Assembly: GCA_016197185.1 (NCBI GenBank) | Contig: JACPWH010000004.1 | Location: 1 to 35,252 of the forward strand | DNA: 35,252 bases | Direction of reading: 5' to 3' | Source of the DNA: Ignavibacteriota bacterium | Lineage (GTDB): Bacteria; Bacteroidota; Ignavibacteria; Kapaibacteriales; UBA961 | Shown: piece after piece, positions 25,385-31,763 of the stretch | How positions within the stretch are numbered: position 1 is the first letter of the stretch | How the letters are laid out: each line of letters begins with the position of its first letter | Notes under the pieces: generated by a model | What the model was told of the DNA's origin: nothing | The model's database searches: none | The model's input: only the letters and a program-made list of their open reading frames with translations | Made by a program: the position numbers and the translations under genes

Positions 25385-26539
25385 TTATATCTCATGCCTC
25401 TGCACAACCACTGCCTCATGAAGAAACTTTACCACTTCGTCGGTGCGTGTGCCGGTCGGAAGTGAGAATCTACACTCTTCCGGTGTTATCGAAATACTGA
25501 ACGGCAAGTCTTTCCATCTTCCAACGTCAAAGTGTCTGAGAGCGTCCAATACAATCCAGCCACTACCATTAAGAACACTAATTTCCGAAACAGTTGCAGA
25601 TATTTCATGGGTAGCAAATAGTGGCAACCAAGAATCTGTATTTGCAGCTATTCTTGTAAAATTTCCACCAGGTGCAAAGGCTGAACGAAAAACAAGAGGA
25701 ATATTCGCTCTTTCGGATGGATCTATCATTGTAGAATAAATCAATTTAAGTCCGCATACGGCTGCACGGCGAGCTTGCTCATAGTTCATTTGCGGGATTG
25801 GCTGTGCATTCGGAATAAGTTTGGGATCTGCGGTATAAATCCCCTCTACGTCCGACCATATAATGATTTCGTCTGCACTGAGAAGTTCACCAAGCAACGT
25901 TGCAGTCAAGTTGGAGCTTTCCTTACCCATTGTTGTTATTTCTCCTGTGGAACTTTTAGCAACAAATCCCTGAGTAAGTACAATGCTGCTGCGTCCGAAT
26001 GCAGGAAGTAGTACTCTTTCAACATTCAATACGGTTAATGAACTGTCGGGAGTGGCTGCTCCATGAACTGCATCAGTAACAATGATGTTTGAAGAGTCCA
26101 CAAAAGTAAGGTCGAAACCGGATTCCTCCAGAAAATGCCGAACTATGTGGAGAGCCAGCATTTCACCAAAGCTCAGAATTATATCTAATGTTCTGGGTGT
26201 TAGTTCATGCGTGATGGCAATCCCACGCAGCAATTGGTGAAGGCGGGTTTCGCACTCATCCAAGAAAAAATTAAGGGCTTCTTTGGTTTCTTTATTAGCC
26301 AGCAATTCATCAGCAAAATGATGATGTTCACGGACAATCTGTCTGCAAATAGAAAAGGCAAGTTCTTGTTCTCCGTTTTCAGCACTTCGAGCAGAACGCT
26401 CCAAATCACGTGTTGAAGACCCTAAAGCAGAAATAATCACAAGAAGAGGAATGCCACTCTGTGAGCGGAGAATGTTCACCATCTGTGTAAATCCCTCGCG
26501 GCTTTTAAGTACCGCACCTCCAAATTTCATAACCTTCAT
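25385..26539 (-). CDS. lysC: Aspartate kinase, divergent in active-site motifs
   Basis: The 384-residue protein belongs to the amino-acid kinase family and most resembles aspartate kinase, which phosphorylates aspartate for lysine, threonine and methionine synthesis. Conserved elements: MKFGG at 4-8, SFGEMLA at 123-129, SDVEGIYTADPK at 229-240 and the helix around MNYEQARRAA. Two motifs depart from the norm: the N-terminal loop reads KFGGAVL where KFGGT-S/C is usual, and TMGKESSN at 203-210 replaces the usual T-L-G-R-G-G-S-D. The C-terminal part (~300-384) is a single shortened ACT-like region instead of two full ACT domains. It is not linked to other lysine or threonine genes. Kinase family is certain; aspartate as substrate and feedback control are uncertain. 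Confidence 0.78.
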   Translation of the reverse strand: MKVMKFGGAVLKSREGFTQMVNILRSQSGIPLLVIISALGSSTRDLERSARSAENGEQELAFSICRQIVREHHHFADELLANKETKEALNFFLDECETRLHQLLRGIAITHELTPRTLDIILSFGEMLALHIVRHFLEESGFDLTFVDSSNIIVTDAVHGAATPDSSLTVLNVERVLLPAFGRSSIVLTQGFVAKSSTGEITTMGKESSNLTATLLGELLSADEIIIWSDVEGIYTADPKLIPNAQPIPQMNYEQARRAAVCGLKLIYSTMIDPSERANIPLVFRSAFAPGGNFTRIAANTDSWLPLFATHEISATVSEISVLNGSGWIVLDALRHFDVGRWKDLPFSISITPEECRFSLPTGTRTDEVVKFLHEAVVVQRHEI

Positions 26540-26578
26540 AAATAACTCTAATGATAATACTCTAATTATTTCCCATCA

Positions 26579-26586
26579 CAAAGGTA
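26579..26586 (-). promoter_or_regulatory. Candidate promoter of the aspartate kinase gene
   Basis: TACCTTTG on the minus strand matches TAnnTTTG and lies 40 bases upstream of the ATG at 26539. A clean TTTG at 19 bases is lacking; TTTA occurs at 21. Confidence 0.5.
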
Positions 26587-26652
26587 CGATTTTTTAGGGA
26601 TACTTACTAAACCATCCAAACATCTTACCCTCTTTCCTCCAAACTCACTTCC

Positions 26653-26672
26653 TTTGCCGTACATGCGGCAAA
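26653..26672. promoter_or_regulatory. Palindrome in the lysC-pcrA divergent region
   Basis: TTTGCCG and CGGCAAA are perfect inverted repeats around TACATG, 47 bases before the helicase ATG. The position in a divergent promoter region suits an operator; a link to DNA-damage control of the helicase is only a guess. Confidence 0.4.
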
Positions 26673-26718
26673 AATTCAGTAAATTGCATCTAAAAACTAC
26701 CGCACATACCCTCAAATC

Positions 26719-28974
26719 ATGAAATTACAATTAGTAAAACAACAAGCAGACGAACTTCCCGAATTCTTAAAAGGTCTTAACCCCGAACAGCTGAAAGCGG
26801 CTGCAACTACCGAAGGTCCTCTTCTTATTATTGCGGGAGCGGGTAGCGGTAAAACCCGTGTTGTTACATTTCGAATTGCATATTTACTTGACAAAGGAAT
26901 TGCTCCCTATAACATTCTTGCACTTACATTTACAAATAAAGCTGCACATGAAATGAAAGAGCGGATTGCTACAATGGTAGGCGATTCTACAAGTTCAAAA
27001 GTATGGGCTGGGACGTTTCACTCGATATTTGCGCGTATTCTGCGTAGCGAAGCTGAACATTTGGGATATACTCCGTCGTTTTCAATTTACGACTCAGATG
27101 ACTCACTCAGTATTGTTCGTGCGGTAATGAATACTCTTGGAGTTTCACAGCAGCAAGTCCCTCCGCAGGGTGTTAGGTCTCGTATTTCATCGGCAAAAAA
27201 TCAGATGATCGGATGGCAACGGTATGCAGCAGAAGCCGGAAATATTCTTGAAAAGCAAACAGGACAAATCTACGAGGAATACGAAAAACGTCTTCGTCTG
27301 AATAATGCTATGGACTTTGATGATTTGCTCATCAATATCATCAATGTCTTCAGAAACTTCCCCGAGATTCTAAAGAAATATCAAGACCGTTTCCGGTATA
27401 TCCATGTGGATGAATATCAAGATACAAACCGCGCCCAATACATGGCAATCAAAATGCTTGCAGCAGGTCAGCATGGTAATCTGTGCGTTGTGGGTGATGA
27501 TGCACAAAGTATTTACAAATGGCGTGGAGCAGATATTCGTAATATCCTCGACTTCCAGAATGATTATCCCAATGCAGCCGTCGTCCGATTGGAGCAAAAC
27601 TACCGCTCGACGAAAACGATACTTTCAGCAGCAGATGATGTAATCGGTAATAACCGTAAACAGCTTGCAAAAAAACTTTGGACTGATAATCCTCAAGGAG
27701 CAAAAATCGGTATTCTTCCCGCACGTGATGACCGTGAGGAAGCCGATATGATTCTCAAAACTCTAAAGACCGAAATGAATGAGAACTTCCTTGCTCCAAA
27801 GGATTTTGCGATTCTCTACCGTACTAATGCCCAATCACAAGCTCTCGAAGATTCTTTGCGCCGTGCGGCAGTTCCCTATACAATCGTAGGGGGAGTATCG
27901 TTTTATAAACGGAAAGAAGTAAAAGACACGGTTGCCTATTTGCGGTTGTTGGTTAATCCAAATGACAGTGAAAGTCTATTACGTGTAATCAATGAACCGC
28001 CTCGCGGTATAGGTGCTACCTCGATTCAACATATCCGAACATTTGCCGATGAACGGAATATTTCGCTTTTTGAAGCTTTTGCCCATGCGAATGAAATCAC
28101 TACTATCCAAAAACGCGCTGCTGTTGCCGCCCAGACATTTACACAAATGGTACAGAAGTTTATTGACATAAAAACCGATATTCCACCGACAGAACTTGCA
28201 GTGAGTTTTATGGAGGCTACGGGTTTGCTTCGTATGCTTAAGGATGAAAATACAGAGGAATCTCTCGACCGTTGGAATAATGTACAGCGTTTGCTATCCA
28301 ACATAGCAGAAATGACCGCTCGTGAAGAGAACCCTTCACTTGAGGCATTCCTTCAGCAAATAGCACTTGTATCGGATACAGATGAAGCAGATACTACAAA
28401 AAACCGTGTGGCACTTATGACAATGCACGCAGCCAAAGGTTTGGAATTCCCTGTCGTGTTCATTGCAGGAATGGAGCAGGGCTTATTCCCGATGGGACGT
28501 GCAGAAAACAATGCGGAAGAAACTGAAGAGGAACGCAGGTTATTTTATGTGGGGATTACCCGCGCCCGTCAAAAACTGTATCTCAGTCATGCAGAGCGTC
28601 GCTTCCGTTTCGGTGAATTGGTGTTTTCGCAACCATCCCGTTTTGTGGGGGAAATCCGTCAGGAGCTATTGGAAGTGAAAGTAGGCACGATGAGTTTTCA
28701 GCAAAGACAAGCACCTCCTAAACAGCAAGTTGAAGTAAAGTCTGTTCGTCAGCCGTTTTTTGATGATATTCCAAAGGATGACTTTATTTCTCAAGTCCCG
28801 CCGAAACAACAGAAACTCCGTGTGGGTATCAAGGTAAAACATGCCCAGTTTGGAGTTGGAACTGTTCAGGGGCTTAGCGGCGAAGGTTTGAAAGCGCAGG
28901 CGGTTGTGTATTTCCCTACGTTTGGGAAGAAGCATTTGATGCTTGAGTATGCTAAGTTGCAGGTGGTAGGGTGA
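26719..28974 (+). CDS. pcrA: ATP-dependent DNA helicase UvrD/PcrA (superfamily 1A)
   Basis: The 751-residue helicase unwinds DNA 3'-to-5' in nucleotide-excision and mismatch repair and removes proteins from DNA. All SF1A motifs are visible: Q-motif GLNPEQLKAA, Walker A GAGSGKT at 40-46, motif Ia ALTFTNKAAHEMKER, motif II VDEYQDTN, motif III VVGDDAQSIYKWRGA, motif IV EQNYRST, motif V MTMHAAKGLEFPVVF and motif VI YVGITRARQKLYL. The C-terminal ~45 residues (KVKHAQFGVGTVQGLSGEG) are the tudor-like RNA-polymerase-interacting domain that separates PcrA/UvrD from Rep. Full length, no damage. It is monocistronic, with a strong terminator about 40 bases after the stop. Confidence 0.96.
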   Translation: MKLQLVKQQADELPEFLKGLNPEQLKAAATTEGPLLIIAGAGSGKTRVVTFRIAYLLDKGIAPYNILALTFTNKAAHEMKERIATMVGDSTSSKVWAGTFHSIFARILRSEAEHLGYTPSFSIYDSDDSLSIVRAVMNTLGVSQQQVPPQGVRSRISSAKNQMIGWQRYAAEAGNILEKQTGQIYEEYEKRLRLNNAMDFDDLLINIINVFRNFPEILKKYQDRFRYIHVDEYQDTNRAQYMAIKMLAAGQHGNLCVVGDDAQSIYKWRGADIRNILDFQNDYPNAAVVRLEQNYRSTKTILSAADDVIGNNRKQLAKKLWTDNPQGAKIGILPARDDREEADMILKTLKTEMNENFLAPKDFAILYRTNAQSQALEDSLRRAAVPYTIVGGVSFYKRKEVKDTVAYLRLLVNPNDSESLLRVINEPPRGIGATSIQHIRTFADERNISLFEAFAHANEITTIQKRAAVAAQTFTQMVQKFIDIKTDIPPTELAVSFMEATGLLRMLKDENTEESLDRWNNVQRLLSNIAEMTAREENPSLEAFLQQIALVSDTDEADTTKNRVALMTMHAAKGLEFPVVFIAGMEQGLFPMGRAENNAEETEEERRLFYVGITRARQKLYLSHAERRFRFGELVFSQPSRFVGEIRQELLEVKVGTMSFQQRQAPPKQQVEVKSVRQPFFDDIPKDDFISQVPPKQQKLRVGIKVKHAQFGVGTVQGLSGEGLKAQAVVYFPTFGKKHLMLEYAKLQVVG

Positions 28975-29012
28975 GAAGGATATTTGAAAGAAATGAAGAG
29001 CATTACACAGAA

Positions 29013-29046
29013 AAAGGGTTTGAACTTTGTAAAGTTCAAACCCTTT
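29013..29046. terminator. Strong Rho-independent terminator after pcrA
   Basis: AAAGGGTTTGAACTTT and AAAGTTCAAACCCTTT are perfect 16-base arms separated by two bases. The hairpin lies between the convergent helicase gene and the small gene at 29092-29292 and has A/T-rich flanks, so it may serve both. Confidence 0.85.
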
Positions 29047-29091
29047 AGTATAATATTTTTGATTGTATTTTAGGTAATTGCTCCGAAAGCA

Positions 29092-29292
29092 TCAGATTGC
29101 TTTCTCCTGCTTGATTTTACCGATAAACTGCTCCATAAAAACTACTGAATCGGGTAAATTTAAACTCATCTGGACTCCTCCGTTTACTTCCAAGTCAACA
29201 AAAATTTCATTGTCGTGGTAGTTATACTCCAAATGAATATCGTGAATATCGGCAAAAGGAACAGTATGCCGCCCAAAATGGAAAATAGTCAT
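29092..29292 (-). CDS. Small protein of unknown function (66 residues)
   Basis: I do not recognise this protein. The ATG at 29292 was chosen because GAGGAG lies seven bases upstream, one of the few strong ribosome binding sites in this window; the frame is open further upstream (to 29361), but that part covers the predicted transcript start. The protein is soluble, acidic in the middle, with alternating strand-like segments (IFHFGRHTVPFADIHDIHLEY, then NEIFVDLEVNGGVQMSLNL) and a C-terminal helix (FMEQFIGKIKQEK), so a small beta-sheet fold is likely. A near-consensus promoter and a 9-bp-stem hairpin precede it, and a terminator follows, so it is an independent gene. Confidence 0.7.
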   Translation of the reverse strand: MTIFHFGRHTVPFADIHDIHLEYNYHDNEIFVDLEVNGGVQMSLNLPDSVVFMEQFIGKIKQEKAI

Positions 29293-29324
29293 AGCGAATC
29301 TCCTCACATTATTGAGTAAATATT

Positions 29325-29356
29325 GTTGCGGCATCCTTGTGTTGCATTGCCGCAAC
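29325..29356. promoter_or_regulatory. Hairpin or operator at the transcript start of the small gene
   Basis: GTTGCGGCA and TGCCGCAAC are perfect 9-base inverted repeats separated by 14 bases. On the minus strand the element begins three bases after the -7 box, so it covers the expected transcription start. It may be an operator or a stem at the very 5' end of the mRNA; its GC content is well above the surroundings. Confidence 0.55.
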
Positions 29357-29358
29357 AG

Positions 29359-29366
29359 CAAATATA
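29359..29366 (-). promoter_or_regulatory. Candidate promoter of the small gene
   Basis: TATATTTG on the minus strand is a full match to TAnnTTTG, 67 bases before the ATG at 29292. No TTTG is found at the exact -33 spacing. Confidence 0.52.
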
Positions 29367-29419
29367 ATCAAATATCAGATGAAATTCTGCACAATTTAAC
29401 CTACTCCAAAAATATTTAT

Positions 29420-31003
29420 TTAGCGTCCCTTATACACCTCAATTTTGAGTCTGTTTCCTCTGATATTCGCCCTCCTCATGCCGTCTATCACTTGTTTTAC
29501 TTTCGATGTAGAAACATCCACAAATGTTAGATTTGCCTGGACATCTATATCTCCCACCAACTTTCCGGCAACTCCGGTTTCGCCGGCAATAGCTCCCAAA
29601 ATATCTTTGGGGCGTACATTCTGACGGCTACCTACATTGATTACTAATTTCGTCATGTCCGAATCGAAAGATTTCCGTGCCGGAACAGATGTTTCTATCT
29701 TTTCTTCTTCGCGGTCAGGACTGATTTCAATTTTCAAAAAAGCTGCTGCAATTTCAATCGGTGAGAATTCGCCGGAGTCAATCAACCGTTCAATATGCGC
29801 CATATACGATTCCAAACCGCCTTCTTCCACTACTGACGCAATGGCACTCATTACAGTAGCAGCACGACTTTGCTCAATATCTGCAAACGATGGTATTACA
29901 CCACGCTTGATTTTGATTTTCGCATATCGTTGAATATCCTGTAATTTGTAGAAGTCCTTACCTGCTACGAACGTAAATGCGCGACCTTTACGACCTGCGC
30001 GTCCTGTCCGCCCGATACGGTGTACGTAAGATTCTTCATCTTGGGGAACATCATAATTGAACACTGCTTCCACATCATCCACATCAATTCCACGTGCAGC
30101 AACATCAGTTGCTACAAGTATTTCTATAGTTCCCTTACGGAATTTACCCATAACTGTATCACGTTGTGCCTGTCGTAAATCTCCGTGCAACCCTTCGGCT
30201 GAATACCCTCGAGCTTGAAGATGTCCTACAACTTCATCCACGCGACGTTTTGTGTTACAGAATACAAGCCCTAACTTGATACTGTGCATATCAATAAGTC
30301 TTGATAGTGTTTCGAGTTTTTGTCCGTCGCGAACATCTAAATATTCTTGCTCGATAAGTGGAACTGTAAGGGCTTCGTGTTTGATGGAAACGTGTTCAGG
30401 GTTCTTTTGGTATTTCTTTGTCATGTCCAATATCGCTTTCGGCATGGTAGCCGAGAAGAATACTGTTTGGCGTTCGGGTGGTACTTGCTGGAGAATAACT
30501 TCCAAATCATCACGGAATCCCATGTCAAGCATTTCGTCCGCTTCGTCCAAAATAATCATTTTGACGGCAGCAAAACTAATTGTACCTCTGCGGATGTGAT
30601 CCACCACACGACCGGGTGTGCCTATAATAATATGTGCTCCGCTGTGAAGAGCACGCATCTGGCGTTCGATTTGCTGTCCGCCATATACAGGAAGAACTTG
30701 CACTCCTTTTTTGTATTTGGCAAGTTCAATAATTTCCTCTGATACCTGAATAGCAAGTTCGCGGGTGGGGCAAAGAACCAACACTTGAATCTTGCGGTCG
30801 GCGGTTAATGATTCGAGTGCAGGAATAGCAAATGCTGCAGTTTTTCCTGTACCGGTTTGTGCTTGCCCGATAACATCTCCGCCTGCAAGTAGCACGGGAA
30901 TTGCAGCCGATTGAATCGGCGTAGTTTCCTCAAAACCCATGTCATGCACGGCTTTCAAGATTTCTTTCGAGAGTCCTAACTCATCGAATTTCATTTTAAC
31001 CAT
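29420..31003 (-). CDS. deaD: DEAD-box RNA helicase with DbpA-type RNA-binding tail
   Basis: The 527-residue protein unwinds RNA duplexes in ribosome assembly, RNA decay and cold adaptation. The motifs run in order: Q-motif FDELGLSKE...TPIQ, Walker A AQTGTGKT at 48-55, PTRELAIQ, DEAD at 153-156, SAT (FFSATMPKA), the second RecA domain with VATDVAARGIDVDDV and HRIGRTGRAGRKG. Residues ~450-527 form the DbpA RNA-binding domain (KLVINVGSRQNVRPKDILGA, ending RGNRLKIEVYKG), as in DeaD/CsdA, which binds structured RNA. The ATG at 31003 was used; one at 30994 is equally possible. A promoter match at 31186-31193 implies a leader of about 175 bases, as is common for cold-regulated helicase genes. Confidence 0.94.
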   Translation of the reverse strand: MVKMKFDELGLSKEILKAVHDMGFEETTPIQSAAIPVLLAGGDVIGQAQTGTGKTAAFAIPALESLTADRKIQVLVLCPTRELAIQVSEEIIELAKYKKGVQVLPVYGGQQIERQMRALHSGAHIIIGTPGRVVDHIRRGTISFAAVKMIILDEADEMLDMGFRDDLEVILQQVPPERQTVFFSATMPKAILDMTKKYQKNPEHVSIKHEALTVPLIEQEYLDVRDGQKLETLSRLIDMHSIKLGLVFCNTKRRVDEVVGHLQARGYSAEGLHGDLRQAQRDTVMGKFRKGTIEILVATDVAARGIDVDDVEAVFNYDVPQDEESYVHRIGRTGRAGRKGRAFTFVAGKDFYKLQDIQRYAKIKIKRGVIPSFADIEQSRAATVMSAIASVVEEGGLESYMAHIERLIDSGEFSPIEIAAAFLKIEISPDREEEKIETSVPARKSFDSDMTKLVINVGSRQNVRPKDILGAIAGETGVAGKLVGDIDVQANLTFVDVSTSKVKQVIDGMRRANIRGNRLKIEVYKGR

Positions 31004-31185
31004 AATGGTCTTTCTCTAAATATAACAACAGAATAAACCGACTTCCACAAGAAAGCAGCTGAGTAAAGGGGAGAGACGTAATTGATGTGTATTCTTGTGA
31101 GGGAGGGCAAATTGCTCTTGGAATAATAGATCTCTCGAATTGGGCTATGCGAAGTGTGAAGGACGGAATCAAAAAATTTCAACTG

Positions 31186-31193
31186 CAAATATA
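31186..31193 (-). promoter_or_regulatory. Candidate promoter of deaD with long leader
   Basis: TATATTTG on the minus strand, in context CGTATATTTGCAG, is a full TAnnTTTG match 183 bases before the ATG. The interval 31004-31185 has no coding potential and would be the 5' leader. Confidence 0.48.
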
Positions 31194-31299
31194 CGACAAA
31201 AAACTGAAACTCCCTACATTTTTTAGTAAATGCGGGAATTCAGATCTTTGGAATTCTAATTATTTAATGACAATAATTAAAAGTAAGTCTTATATACTA

Positions 31300-31698
31300 T
31301 TACCGTGCAATCACCGGATGAACTGCATTTTGGCTGTTATTCACAGTACTGCGACAGAAATACGAACCTGATGGTAAATCCTGAATATTTATATTTGCAT
31401 TGCCATTTTCATCGGTCTTTATAATACGAACGATAATACCCAATATATTATACAAAGATAATGTTTCTGATGGTAATTCAGAATGAAGAAAAATAGCTGT
31501 TGATGTTGGATTTGGATAAATACACAAGCTATTCTGCTTGTTTGTATTTTCTTCAACTCCCAGTGACTTCCTATCCAAAGATGCATCGTAGAAATCTCTC
31601 GTCTTCTTGAAAAGATTGACTACCCCTTGAGCATCATTCCACGAGCCGTCGGCTTCCGATTTTACGGATGGGTTTGCAAAGCATAAGATATAGGTGAT
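31300..31698 (-). pseudogene. Orphan C-terminus of a T9SS-exported protein
   Basis: A frame open from just after a TGA (31699-31701) to a TAA at 31300-31302 encodes 132 residues without a credible start codon or signal peptide. Its last ~75 residues are a T9SS sorting domain: SLCIYPNPTST, LSLYNILGIIV, DLPSGSYFCRS, ending PVIAR. The upstream part (ITYILCFANPSVKSEADGSW) has no recognised fold. A sorting domain is useless without an exported protein before it, so this is best read as the remnant of a deleted or recombined gene. It lies 65 bases after the intact BNR-type T9SS gene on the same strand, possibly an old tandem neighbour. Confidence 0.7.
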
Positions 31699-31763
31699 TC
31701 AAAGTCAAGGCAAAAATTCAATAAATAAATTTTTGAGTAACATCAGTTAGTTACAATGTTTTA

